Shown here in pieces: positions 31,275 to 39,456 of a DNA stretch of 43,231 bases. The stretch comes from an uncultured Collinsella sp. (lineage in GTDB: Bacteria; Actinomycetota; Coriobacteriia; Coriobacteriales; Coriobacteriaceae), in NCBI GenBank assembly GCA_959028445.1, contig CAUFRY010000015.1, positions 1-43,231 of the forward strand. Reading direction: 5' to 3'. Below the pieces are notes generated by a model. It did not search any database. It had not been told where the DNA came from and saw nothing but the letters and a program-made list of their open reading frames with translations. Positions within the stretch are counted from its first letter, which is position 1, and each line of letters begins with the position of its first letter. The translations under genes were made by a program, and so were the position numbers.

Positions 31275-31592
31275 CTAGTGGCGGCGGGCGTTGAGTTCGC
31301 CGGCCAGCTCGTCGAGGGTGATGCCGTAGCGCTCGAGCGTCACGAGCAGGTGGTAGACCAGGTCGCCGGCCTCGTAGCGGATGTGATCGTGATCGTTATC
31401 CTTGCAGGCCATGATCACCTCGCTCGACTCCTCGGCAAGCTTCTTGAGCAGCTCATCCTCGACGTCGGTCAGCAGACGCGCGGTATAGCTCTCCTGCGGC
31501 GATGCATCACGACGACCGTGAATCACCTCGGCCAGACCTGTCAGCGTCTCACCGATATTTCCATCCTGAACGTTTGCGGTGCGCACACCCAT
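31275..31592 (-). CDS. hisE: Phosphoribosyl-ATP pyrophosphatase
   Basis: A 105-residue MazG-fold enzyme for step 2 of histidine synthesis. Visible: SYTARLL, the metal-binding EEssEV (LAEESSEVIMACKDND) and YEAGDLVYHLLVTLE. It is the last gene of the his run, 46 bases after hisI. AGAAAGGA lies 7 bases before the ATG. Its stop codon lies in a TAGTCGTT-GGGACAG-like fragment of the 43-bp dispersed repeat (reverse orientation). Confidence 0.96.
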   Translation of the reverse strand: MGVRTANVQDGNIGETLTGLAEVIHGRRDASPQESYTARLLTDVEDELLKKLAEESSEVIMACKDNDHDHIRYEAGDLVYHLLVTLERYGITLDELAGELNARRH

Positions 31593-31638
31593 AGTTCAAT
31601 CCTTTCTGGTTGGCCAAGCGCCTAGTCGAGCGCCCGTC

Positions 31639-31968
31639 CTACGCGAGTTTCTTAAAGAAGCAGGTACGGTTGCCGGTATGGCAGGCCGGACCCGGCGAGT
31701 CCACCTTGACCAGCAGCGTATCGCTATCGCAGTCGGTCCAGAGTTCCTTAACCTCCTGCATATTGCCACTCGTCGCGCCCTTGTTCCAGAGCTCCTGGCG
31801 GCTGCGGCTCCAAAACCACGTGGTGCCGGTCTTGAGCGTCAGCCCCACCGATTCCTCGTTCATCCAAGCAACCATAAGCACCTCACCGGTGTCATACTGC
31901 TGAACCACACAAGGAATCAGCCCGTGGGCGTCGTATTTAAGATCAGCCGCTTCTACTACCTCAGTCAT
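31639..31968 (-). CDS. hisI: Phosphoribosyl-AMP cyclohydrolase
   Basis: A 109-residue enzyme for step 3 of histidine synthesis. Family blocks are VLMVAWMNEES, TTWFWSRSRQELWNKGATSGN, the metal ligands in DCDSDTLLV, and ACHTGNRTCFF. Two adjacent ATG codons are possible starts; the second (31968) is better spaced from GGGAG. HisI and HisE are separate here, not the fused form of enterobacteria. Confidence 0.96.
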   Translation of the reverse strand: MTEVVEAADLKYDAHGLIPCVVQQYDTGEVLMVAWMNEESVGLTLKTGTTWFWSRSRQELWNKGATSGNMQEVKELWTDCDSDTLLVKVDSPGPACHTGNRTCFFKKLA

Positions 31969-32001
31969 CATTTCTCCCAAGTAATAACAGTAAGCCCCAC
32001 A

Positions 32002-32118
32002 GGTCGGCAAGGGTTGCCCAGGTGCCCGAGATTCCGAGCGACAAGCCCGACGACGCGTACTTAAGTACGCAAGGAGGGTTGGAGCTGGAAGGTCGGGTGC
32101 CTGGGCAAGCCGCAGCGC
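32002..32118. repeat. ~115-bp structured element, copy 2 (after hisF)
   Basis: Same plan as 10864-10978. Outer stem TTGCCCAGG (32014-32022) pairs with CCTGGGCAA (32100-32108). The second stem is now CCCGA (32025-32029) / TCGGG (32093-32097), a paired change relative to CCGCA / TGCGG in copy 1. The inner TTCC / GGAA stem is shorter, and the apical hairpin GCGTAC / GTACGC (32055-32070) has loop TTAA. The element abuts the hisF stop codon. Confidence 0.88.
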
Positions 32119-32900
32119 TAGAAATCCAATCTCATGGGAATACCTTGAGATGCCATGTACTCCTTCACCTGGCGAATGCTGAAAGTTCCAAAGTGAAAGA
32201 CGCTGGCCGCCAGCACGGCGTCGGCTTCGCCCTCGATCACGCCCTCGGCAAAATGCTCGAGCGTGCCCACGCCGCCGCTCGCGATGACGGGAATCGGCAC
32301 CGCGCGCGCCACGGCGCGGGTGAGCGCCAGGTCAAAGCCGGCCTTGGTGCCGTCGCGGTCCATGCTGGTGAGCAAGATCTCGCCGGCGCCGCGACGAGCC
32401 GCCTCCTCGGCCCATGCCACCGCATCGATACCCGTGGCGTTGCGGCCTCCTGCGGTAAAAACCTCCCACTTGTCGGCATCCGGCTGCTCAGGCAGGCCGA
32501 CGCGCTTGGCATCGATCGCCACGACCACGGCCTGGCTGCCAAACGCCGCGGCAGCTTGGCTGATCAGCGACGGGTCGCGCACGGCGGCAGAGTTGAGCGA
32601 TACCTTGTCGGCACCGGCCGCCACCATGGTTCGCATGCCCGCCAGGTCGCGGAAACCGCCGCCCACGGTATAGGGAATAGCGAGCTCCTCGGCCGCATGC
32701 GCCGCCATCTCGATGGTCGTCGCGCGGTTGTCGCTCGTGGCGGTAATGTCCAGGAAGACGACCTCGTCTGCACCCTCGCGGTCGTAGGCACGGGCAAGCT
32801 CCACCGGATCGCCCGCATCGCGCAGGCTCACAAAGTTGACGCCTTTGACCACACGGCCGTCCTTGACGTCTAGACAGGGAATCACGCGCTTGGTAAGCAT
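32118..32900 (-). CDS. hisF: Imidazole glycerol phosphate synthase, cyclase subunit
   Basis: A 260-residue TIM-barrel protein. It uses ammonia from HisH to make imidazole glycerol phosphate and AICAR, the latter feeding PurH. The catalytic Asp residues lie in RVIPCLDVKDGRVVKG (first strand) and LLTSMDRDGTKAGFD. Phosphate-binding loops are TVGGGFR and ASGGVGTLEHF. The start lies 3 bases after the hisA stop, and GGGGAGGAG at the end of hisA serves as its ribosome site. Confidence 0.98.
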   Translation of the reverse strand: MLTKRVIPCLDVKDGRVVKGVNFVSLRDAGDPVELARAYDREGADEVVFLDITATSDNRATTIEMAAHAAEELAIPYTVGGGFRDLAGMRTMVAAGADKVSLNSAAVRDPSLISQAAAAFGSQAVVVAIDAKRVGLPEQPDADKWEVFTAGGRNATGIDAVAWAEEAARRGAGEILLTSMDRDGTKAGFDLALTRAVARAVPIPVIASGGVGTLEHFAEGVIEGEADAVLAASVFHFGTFSIRQVKEYMASQGIPMRLDF

Positions 32901-32903
32901 GGG

Positions 32904-33647
32904 CTACTCCTCCCCTCGGGCGGCGGCCAACGCCTGTACCAGCGTAAAGTTGCCCTCGTAGAGCGCGCGACCGGTGATGGCGCCCTCAATAGTGCCCTCG
33001 CCCACCGCGGCGAGCGCACGGATATCGTCGAGCGTCGAGATGCCGCCCGACGCCACAACGGGAAAGCCCGCGACCTCGGCCACGTGGCGATATGCTGCCA
33101 CGTCGATGCCCGTCTGCATACCGTCGCGCGCGATATCGGTATACACCAGATGTTTAAAGCCCAGCTCCGTGAGCTGCGCCACGGCATCGTCGAGCGCCAC
33201 ACCCGCACCGTCGCGCCAACCGTTCACCTTGACCTGGCCGTCGCGCGCGGCAATATCTGCCACCAGCAGCTCGCCAAAGCCTTGGGCCGCCACCTCGGCA
33301 AAACCCGGCTCAGTCACCAGCACGGTGCCCAGTGCGATGCGACGCGCGCCGTAGCCGGCCAGCTCGTCGATGCGCGCGAGCGAGCGAACGCCGCCGCCCA
33401 CGTCCACCGACAGACCGTCGACGCCGCAGATGGCCTCGATCGCCGCCGAGTTGGCAGCGCACGTGTCCTCGTCCTCGCCAAAGGCAGCGGACAGGTCGAC
33501 GACGTGCACCCAGCTCGCACCCTGCTCGGCAAAGGAGCGGGCGACGGCCACGGGGTCGTCGGAATATACCTTGCAGCGGCTCCGATCGCCGCGCTCCAGG
33601 CGCACGACCTTGCCGCCGATCAAATCGATTGCAGGAAACAGGATCAT
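32904..33647 (-). CDS. hisA: ProFAR isomerase (phosphoribosylformimino-AICAR-P isomerase)
   Basis: A 247-residue TIM-barrel enzyme for step 4 of histidine synthesis. Catalytic Asp in PAIDLIGGKVVRLERGD and in VYTDIARDGMQTGID; phosphate loops VGGGVRS and ASGGIST. It is HisA rather than the dual-function PriA, judging from the presence of a full his set; PriA activity cannot be excluded in an actinobacterium. The start overlaps the hisH stop as ATGA; GAGGAGG lies 7 bases upstream. Confidence 0.95.
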   Translation of the reverse strand: MILFPAIDLIGGKVVRLERGDRSRCKVYSDDPVAVARSFAEQGASWVHVVDLSAAFGEDEDTCAANSAAIEAICGVDGLSVDVGGGVRSLARIDELAGYGARRIALGTVLVTEPGFAEVAAQGFGELLVADIAARDGQVKVNGWRDGAGVALDDAVAQLTELGFKHLVYTDIARDGMQTGIDVAAYRHVAEVAGFPVVASGGISTLDDIRALAAVGEGTIEGAITGRALYEGNFTLVQALAAARGEE

Positions 33648-34345
33648 CGGCCGGCCTCCTCGACGATGTTGACGAAGTTCTTAAGAATGCGCTGTCCCAG
33701 GGCCGAGGATTTCTCGGGATGGAACTGGCAGCCCCACACGTTGCCGTGACGCACAATGCACGGGAAACTCCGCGTGTAGTGCGTGCACGCCAAAACATCA
33801 GCGGCATCGGCGTCGTCGGCCACCGCGTAGCTGTGGGTGAAGTACATGTTGGCGCCCTCGGCAAAACCGGCGAGCAACGGATCGGCCGCCCCGGCGGGCG
33901 TCATGTGCACCTGGTCCCAGCCCACGTGCGGCACCTTCAGGCGACTCGACTCCAAGCGCGTGCACGAACCGCGCATGATGCCCAGGCCATCGACCCAGGG
34001 GCCGCCAGACTGCTCAGGGGTGCTGCCGTCTGCAGCCATGCCCTCGTCCGCAGGCACGCCCTCGTTGCCACGCTCAAAAAAGAGCTGAAGGCCCAGGCAG
34101 ATGCCGAGCAGCGGAGTTCCGGCGGCGACGGCATCGAGCACGGCCGCCTCCTCGCCGCTCTGGCGTATAAAGGCGATCGCGTCATAGAACGCACCCACGC
34201 CCGGGATGACCAGGCCGTCGGCGCGGCGGATCTGCTCCGGGTCGTCCGACGTGCAGGCAGCGGCACCGGCGCGCGCAAGCCCGCGCACGACGCTCGACAA
34301 GTTGCCCTTGTGGTAGTCGACCACCACGATCTTCGGTTCGCCCAC
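33644..34345 (-). CDS. hisH: Imidazole glycerol phosphate synthase, glutamine amidotransferase subunit
   Basis: A 233-residue class I glutamine amidotransferase. Nucleophile Cys in LLGICLGLQLFFE, catalytic His and Glu in GCQFHPEKS, and the oxyanion segment PGVGAF. A GTG start at 34345 is preferred: GAGGAGGGG lies 4 bases upstream and the protein then begins directly before the first strand (KIVVVDYHKGN). A loop of about 25 residues (GVPADEGMAADGSTPEQSGG) is longer than usual. It supplies ammonia to HisF. Confidence 0.96.
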   Translation of the reverse strand: MGEPKIVVVDYHKGNLSSVVRGLARAGAAACTSDDPEQIRRADGLVIPGVGAFYDAIAFIRQSGEEAAVLDAVAAGTPLLGICLGLQLFFERGNEGVPADEGMAADGSTPEQSGGPWVDGLGIMRGSCTRLESSRLKVPHVGWDQVHMTPAGAADPLLAGFAEGANMYFTHSYAVADDADAADVLACTHYTRSFPCIVRHGNVWGCQFHPEKSSALGQRILKNFVNIVEEAGR

Positions 34346-34373
34346 GCGACCCCTCCTCCTCATCTTGTCCGAA

Positions 34374-34410
34374 AACCACCACAAAGGGGACAGGCACCTT
34401 CGTGGTGGTT
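34374..34410. repeat. Hairpin between hisB and hisH
   Basis: AACCACCAC pairs with GTGGTGGTT, and inside these AAGG pairs with CCTT; the loop contains GGGACAGGCA. It lies in the only sizeable gap within the hisB-to-hisF part of the run (81 bases). With no T-run it is more likely a repeat or mRNA-processing structure than a terminator. Confidence 0.7.
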
Positions 34411-34426
34411 TCTGCCTTTGTAGCGG

Positions 34427-35014
34427 TTACAGTGAGCCTTTGGTGCTAGGGATGCCCTGCACGCGGGGATCGAGCTCGCAGGCGTGGCGCATCGTGCGAC
34501 CCACGGCCTTAAAGGCGGCCTCGATAATGTGATGCGAGTTGCCGCCCGCCAGCTCGCGCACGTGCAGCGTGAGCTTGGCATCGCGCGCAAAGGCGTAGAA
34601 GAACTCGACGGCCAGCTCGGTATCGAAGCTGCCCACGCGCTCGGTCGGCACGGGCAGCTCGCAGTAGGCCTGCCCGCGCCCCGAAATATCAACAGCAGCC
34701 ATCACGAGTGTCTCGTCCATGGCGATCGCCGCGTCGGCAAAGCGTGTAATGCCCGCCTTGTCGCCCAGCGCCTGGCAAAACGCCTCGCCCAACACAATGC
34801 CCGTGTCCTCGACGGTATGATGCGCATCGACCTCCACGTCGCCCACCGCGTGCACCGTCAGATCGAACAGGCCATGGCGGCCAAAAGCGTTGAGCATGTG
34901 GTCGAAAAACGGCACACCGGTCGAGATATCGCACACGCCGCTTCCATCCAGGTCGAGCTTTACGACAATGTCGGTCTCGCCCGTCTTGCGGGTCACCTCG
35001 GCATAGCGGTCCAT
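34427..35014 (-). CDS. hisB: Imidazoleglycerol-phosphate dehydratase
   Basis: A 195-residue monofunctional enzyme for step 7 of histidine synthesis. Manganese-binding motifs DAHHTVEDTGIVLGEAF and NSHHIIEAAFKAVGR; FFDHMLNAFGRHG is also typical. It lacks the N-terminal phosphatase domain of enterobacterial HisB. The ATG directly follows the hisC TAG; GGAGGAG lies 6 bases upstream in the end of hisC. Confidence 0.98.
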   Translation of the reverse strand: MDRYAEVTRKTGETDIVVKLDLDGSGVCDISTGVPFFDHMLNAFGRHGLFDLTVHAVGDVEVDAHHTVEDTGIVLGEAFCQALGDKAGITRFADAAIAMDETLVMAAVDISGRGQAYCELPVPTERVGSFDTELAVEFFYAFARDAKLTLHVRELAGGNSHHIIEAAFKAVGRTMRHACELDPRVQGIPSTKGSL

Positions 35015-36130
35015 CTACATCTCCTCCTTCACCAGCGCGGCAAACGCAGCCAGCACCTCGTCGTTTTCCTGCGGGGTGCCCACGGTAATGCGCAGGCAGT
35101 CCGCGAGCCCCGGCGCGTAGCTAAAGTCGCGCACCAAAATCGAATACTCGTCGCGCAGACGCTCGCGCACGCGCGTGGCATGCGACGTGCGCACGAGCAC
35201 AAAGTTCGCCGCGCTCGGCCATGCCTCCACGGGCATGCCCTCGGCAGCCATTGCGTGCAGGGCACACAGTTCGCGCTCGCGCTCGGATGCAACCTGTGCT
35301 ACCACGGGTGCGTACGCATCGCGGGCACGCACGCAGGCAAGCGCGGCGGCCTGGCTCAGCACGTTAACCGAGTAGATCTGGCGAATCGCCGCAAACACAT
35401 CGATGGCCTCAGGCGCCGCGATCACATAGCCCAGACGCGTGCCGGCGGCGCCGAACGCCTTGGACAGCGTATGCAGAATCGCCAGGTTGGGATGCTCGGC
35501 GATAAGCCCCTGCGCCGTGGTGGCCGCGCCAAACGAATCGTCGGCAAACTCCACGTAGGCCTCGTCGACCATCACCATGCCGGGGCAGGCATCGCACAGA
35601 GCCGCGACAAAGTCGAGCGGCGCCACGTCACCCGTGGGATTGTTGGGCGAGGTCACGATCGCCAGATTGCACTCGGGAGCCGCTGCAAGCACCGCCGCCT
35701 GGTCGAGCTCAAAGGTCGCCGGGTCGCGCCACACGTCGCGCACCTCGGTCTGGCAGAGCGACGCAAAGAACGCATACTCGCTAAAGCACGGCGGGCAGTT
35801 GAGCAGGGTCCGCCCCGCGCCGCCAAACGCCAGCAAGTAGTTATAGAGCAGCTCGTCACCGCCGTTGCCCACGCAGATATTCTCGCGCGTCACGCCATGC
35901 CAAGCAGCAAGTTCATCGCGCAGGTCGTTGGACATGGGGTCGGGATAACGGTTGAGCGGCGTGGCAGCCAGGGCTGCATCAATCGCCTCGCGCACGCCGG
36001 CCGGCACGGGATAGGTGTTCTCGTTGGCCGAAAGGTTGATGCGCGTGGGCGTGAAGTTGGGATCATAGGGCTCAATGCCGGCCAGGTAGGGCTGGACGAG
36101 CTCCTTCATGCGCGGCGTGAGTTCGGCCAT
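35015..36130 (-). CDS. hisC: Histidinol-phosphate aminotransferase
   Basis: A 371-residue PLP-dependent fold type I aminotransferase for step 8 of histidine synthesis. Landmarks: LSANENTYPVP at the N-terminus, CVGNGGDELL, the SPNNPTGD turn, VDEAYVEFA, the PLP-binding Lys in LHTLSKAFGAAGTRLGY, and a C-terminal LRITVGTPQEN. The start at 36130 has GAGGAGG 6 bases upstream and comes one base after the hisD TAA. Length is normal. Confidence 0.97.
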   Translation of the reverse strand: MAELTPRMKELVQPYLAGIEPYDPNFTPTRINLSANENTYPVPAGVREAIDAALAATPLNRYPDPMSNDLRDELAAWHGVTRENICVGNGGDELLYNYLLAFGGAGRTLLNCPPCFSEYAFFASLCQTEVRDVWRDPATFELDQAAVLAAAPECNLAIVTSPNNPTGDVAPLDFVAALCDACPGMVMVDEAYVEFADDSFGAATTAQGLIAEHPNLAILHTLSKAFGAAGTRLGYVIAAPEAIDVFAAIRQIYSVNVLSQAAALACVRARDAYAPVVAQVASERERELCALHAMAAEGMPVEAWPSAANFVLVRTSHATRVRERLRDEYSILVRDFSYAPGLADCLRITVGTPQENDEVLAAFAALVKEEM

Positions 36131-36131
36131 G

Positions 36132-37568
36132 TTAGGCCTCCTCGCCAGCCACGCCAGCGCCATCTGCGCCTGCTGCCGCCAGGTCCACGCCCTCGGCAAC
36201 CGTCGCGGTCGTATCACCCGGCCAGGCAACCTTGGTCAGGTCGGCCGCGGCCAGCGACTCGACGCTCACGGCATCCTCGCCTTGTTCCAGCACGCGGCGA
36301 CGCAGAGCGGCGGAAAGCGCGTGTGCCCACAGACCCTCGGCCTCGGCTAAACGCTGTGTGGCGGGAGCGTCGGAGAGCAGGCCCTCGGGTGTATAGCAAA
36401 TGATACTCGAGCGCTTAACGAACTCTTCGACCGAAAGCGGGTTGGAGAACATGGCCGTGCCGCCGGTCGGCAGCGTGTGGTTGGGGCCGGCAACATAATC
36501 GCCAAGCTGCTCGGAGCTCCAAGCGCCCACAAAGATGGCGCCGGCGTTGCGAATGCCGCCAAGCAGGCCCATCGCATCCTTGCAGTGCAGCTCCAGGTGC
36601 TCGGGCGCCACGGTGTTCACGGCCTCGACGGCGGCAGCCATATCGGCGGCCACCACGATGGTGCCCTCGTTGTCGAGCGAGGCGCGCGTGATTTCGGCGC
36701 GTGGCGACTGCGCCACCAGAATGTCGATGCCAGCCTCGACCTCGCGCGCAAACTGCCCATCGCAGGTCACCAGATAACAGGCGGCCAGCGGATCGTGCTC
36801 GGCCTGAGCCATCAGGTCTGCCGCGACCACCATGGGCTTGGCCGTAGCATCGGCCAGCACGCAGACCTCGGAGGGACCGGCGACCATATCGATACCCACG
36901 TCACCCGAGACAATCTGTTTGGCAGCGGCGACAAAGGCGTTGCCCGGGCCGGTGATCTTGTCGACACGCGGAATGGTCTCGGTGCCGTACGCCAGCGCGG
37001 CCACGGCCTGGGCGCCGCCCACCATATAGATCTCGTCCACGCCTCCAAGCTTGGCAGCCGCAAGCGTATACGGGCTGATCAGGCCATCTTTTTGCGGCGG
37101 GGTCACCATGACCACGCGCTTGACGCCGGCCACCTTGGCGGGAATGGCGTTCATGAGCACGGTGGAGGGATACTGCGCGCGACCGCCCGGCACGTAGATG
37201 CCGGCCGCAGCAAGCGGGGTCACTTTAACGCCGAGCATTGTGCCGTCCGGGCGCGTGGTAAACCAGCTCTGCTCGACCTCGCGCTGGTGGAACTCGCGAA
37301 TCTGGCGCGCGGCCTTCTCAAGTGCGGCGACAAAGGCCGGATCGAGGCCTTCGAGCGCGGCATCGATCTGTTCTTGCGGCAAGCGGAAGCTCTGCAGCTC
37401 AACGCCATCAAAACGCTGGCAATAATCGCGCACCGCGGCATCGCCGTTGGCGCGCACGTTGGCCACGATATCGCGGGCGGCGTCGACGATGTTTTGCGGC
37501 AGCACGCCCTTGCGGTTGAGTTGGTTGGTAACGAGGCGCTCACCGGGAGCAAGCTTGATGGTCTTCAT
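36132..37568 (-). CDS. hisD: Histidinol dehydrogenase
   Basis: A 478-residue NAD- and zinc-dependent enzyme for the last two oxidation steps. Landmarks: PGGRAQYPSTVLMNAIPA, KITGPGNAFVAAAKQ, the signature GIDMVAGPSEVCVLAD, LMAQAEHDPLA, and the C-terminal DYVAGPNHTLPTGGTA. It is longer than the usual ~430 because of an Ala/Gly-rich C-terminal tail of about 30 residues. AGGGGAT lies 6 bases before the ATG. A 105-base gap separates it from hisZG. Confidence 0.97.
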   Translation of the reverse strand: MKTIKLAPGERLVTNQLNRKGVLPQNIVDAARDIVANVRANGDAAVRDYCQRFDGVELQSFRLPQEQIDAALEGLDPAFVAALEKAARQIREFHQREVEQSWFTTRPDGTMLGVKVTPLAAAGIYVPGGRAQYPSTVLMNAIPAKVAGVKRVVMVTPPQKDGLISPYTLAAAKLGGVDEIYMVGGAQAVAALAYGTETIPRVDKITGPGNAFVAAAKQIVSGDVGIDMVAGPSEVCVLADATAKPMVVAADLMAQAEHDPLAACYLVTCDGQFAREVEAGIDILVAQSPRAEITRASLDNEGTIVVAADMAAAVEAVNTVAPEHLELHCKDAMGLLGGIRNAGAIFVGAWSSEQLGDYVAGPNHTLPTGGTAMFSNPLSVEEFVKRSSIICYTPEGLLSDAPATQRLAEAEGLWAHALSAALRRRVLEQGEDAVSVESLAAADLTKVAWPGDTTATVAEGVDLAAAGADGAGVAGEEA

Positions 37569-37673
37569 ATCGGTATCCCCTATCGGTCGAGGTTGTATTC
37601 GAAAAACGAAAGGCCGGGCGGCGGCGCCAATCGGCCCGCAGCCCGTACGTTGGGGCGCCCGTGCGTGCTCGCG

Positions 37674-39389
37674 CTATTGTGCCGAGCCCGCGACGGGCTC
37701 AAAATGCTTGTCCTTCACGGCAGCGGCCAGGCGATCTGCCAGATTGCGTACGCGCGGATCCAGGCGCGCGGCACCCGGGTTGACAAAGAAGCGGGCCGTG
37801 CAGTCCATGATGCGACCGGTGATGACCAGGTCGTTGTCGCGCAGGGTGGCACCCGTGGCGGTAATGTCCACGATGCGGTCGGTCATGCCGACGATGGGAC
37901 CCAGCTCGATGTTACCGTGCAGCGAAACGATGTCGGCATTCACGCCGCGCTCGGCATACCAAGCGCTCGCGATGCGCGGGTACTTGGTGGCCACGCGAAG
38001 CGACCCGCGGCGGGCATAGTTGCGCTCGGCCTGGCCGGCGCGCCATGCGGGCTCCGCCTCGATAAAGGCGCACAGGCCGTAGCCCAGATCAACCAGCTGC
38101 AGCAGGTTGAGGTCGGCCTCGATAAGCGAGTCCCAGCCGCAGATGCCGCAGTCGGCGCCGCCGCAGCCCACAAAGGCGGGCGCATCGCTGGGGCGCACAA
38201 TGACAAACTCGATATCGCCGACCGCGCCCTCACCGGCACGCGTGTCGCGTCCGCGCACGATCAGGTGACGGCCGGGGTCGCGCAGCTCAGAGACGTCCAG
38301 GCCCGCGGCCTCGAGCACGTCGAGCGTGTCGGCCTTAAGCGAGCCCTTGGGCACGGCGATGCGCAGCGGACCCTCGGCGCCACGGCCCGCGGCGTGATTG
38401 CCGTCGGAAGCGGCATCCTCGGCCGAGGTGCGCGCGGCCTCCAGACGCTCGAGCGAAAAGGCGAAGCCCGCCGCCGGCACCTCGATACCGTCGCCAAAAG
38501 CGCCGGTAAAGATGGAGTCGTAGCGTCCGCCCGAACCGACTGGATCGGGCAGGCCGCCGGCATAGGCCTTAAAAACCAGGCCCGTGTAGTAATCGAAAGA
38601 GTTCATGATGGAGAAGTCGAATGACAGTACCTGGGCGTCCTCGGGTGTCAGGCCCTCGACCAGAGCACGCAGCTCGCGCGTCAGCGGCGCGACGATACCG
38701 GCGGCCTCCAGCAGCGCGTCCACGCGGTCGAGCACCTCGGCACCGCCGTGCAGACGCGGCAGCTCGCTAATGGCGGCCTTGACGGCATCGGACTCGACGC
38801 TTGCCGCCACGCGGGCATCGAGGCCCACAAAGTCGTTGGCGTGCACGCAGCACAGGGCCTCGGCGGCCAGCTCGCGATCCTCGCACGCCGCGAGCAGTTC
38901 CTTAAACGGACGCACACTGCCCGCGATAATGCGTGCATCGGGCAGCGCCAGCTTGCGCACGGCCTCGGCCACCAGCGAGACGATCTCGACATCGCCCGCG
39001 GTGTCGCCCGCACCGATGAGCTCAGAGCCCAGCTGCGTAAACTGACGCGAGCCACCGGCATTGCGCTGGCACTCGCGGACCACCGGCGCCTCGTAGCGCA
39101 GGCGCAGCGGCAGATCGGCCGCGCGCATGCGGGTCGAAACCAGGCGCACAATCGGCAGTGTGTTGTCGGGACGGACCACCAGCAGGCGACCGTCATCATC
39201 AAAGAGCTTAAACGGCGTGTCCGCAATGCGGCCGCCCTCCTCGAGCGAACCCTTGTCCTCGAGCAGCGGCGTCTCGACCGGCAGGTAATGATGCTCCCTA
39301 AAGCAGCCCTTCACCGTCAGCGCAATCTCCTCGCGCGCCTGAGCCTCCTCGGGCAATATGTCCCGGAATCCCCACGGTGTGGCCGTCAT
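37674..39389 (-). CDS. hisZG: HisZ-HisG fusion: ATP phosphoribosyltransferase
   Basis: A 571-residue fusion of both subunits of the short-form ATP phosphoribosyltransferase, the committed and feedback-controlled step of histidine synthesis. Residues 1-320 are HisZ, a class II aminoacyl-tRNA synthetase-like domain: GFRDILPEEA, LLVVRPDNTLPI, QRNAGGSRQFTQLGSELIG, MNSFDYYTGLVFKAYAGG, and motif 3-like GFAFSLERLEAAR. A polar Ala/Gly linker covers about 321-340. Residues 341-571 are short-form HisG: RIAVPKGSL, the GADCGICGWDSL segment, and the PRPP loop VDITATGATLRDNDL. There is no stop or frameshift at the junction. GAGGAGG lies 8 bases before the ATG. It is the first gene of the his run. Confidence 0.95.
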   Translation of the reverse strand: MTATPWGFRDILPEEAQAREEIALTVKGCFREHHYLPVETPLLEDKGSLEEGGRIADTPFKLFDDDGRLLVVRPDNTLPIVRLVSTRMRAADLPLRLRYEAPVVRECQRNAGGSRQFTQLGSELIGAGDTAGDVEIVSLVAEAVRKLALPDARIIAGSVRPFKELLAACEDRELAAEALCCVHANDFVGLDARVAASVESDAVKAAISELPRLHGGAEVLDRVDALLEAAGIVAPLTRELRALVEGLTPEDAQVLSFDFSIMNSFDYYTGLVFKAYAGGLPDPVGSGGRYDSIFTGAFGDGIEVPAAGFAFSLERLEAARTSAEDAASDGNHAAGRGAEGPLRIAVPKGSLKADTLDVLEAAGLDVSELRDPGRHLIVRGRDTRAGEGAVGDIEFVIVRPSDAPAFVGCGGADCGICGWDSLIEADLNLLQLVDLGYGLCAFIEAEPAWRAGQAERNYARRGSLRVATKYPRIASAWYAERGVNADIVSLHGNIELGPIVGMTDRIVDITATGATLRDNDLVITGRIMDCTARFFVNPGAARLDPRVRNLADRLAAAVKDKHFEPVAGSAQ

Positions 39390-39456
39390 CTGGTGAGCCT
39401 CCTCATGCTGTGTTTCATATAGAGCAGAAGACCGGCATAGCTCCGCCGGTCTTCTG
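39386..39456 (-). promoter_or_regulatory. his leader: hairpin and possible short upstream ORF
   Basis: A perfect 12-bp stem (CAGAAGACCGGC / GCCGGTCTTCTG, 39425-39456) lies 36 bases before hisZG. Between them a 10-codon frame (39418-39386, MKHSMRRLTR) ends in TGA overlapping the hisZG ATG. It has one His codon and no ribosome site of its own, so attenuation by this peptide is unlikely; the hairpin is firm, the ORF is not. Confidence 0.45.

Noticed and set aside
34484..38624. Long plus-strand frames (639 and 715 codons) across hisB-hisC and hisD-hisZG
   Set aside because: Antisense shadows of GC-rich genes, spanning several genuine minus-strand genes with recognisable motifs.
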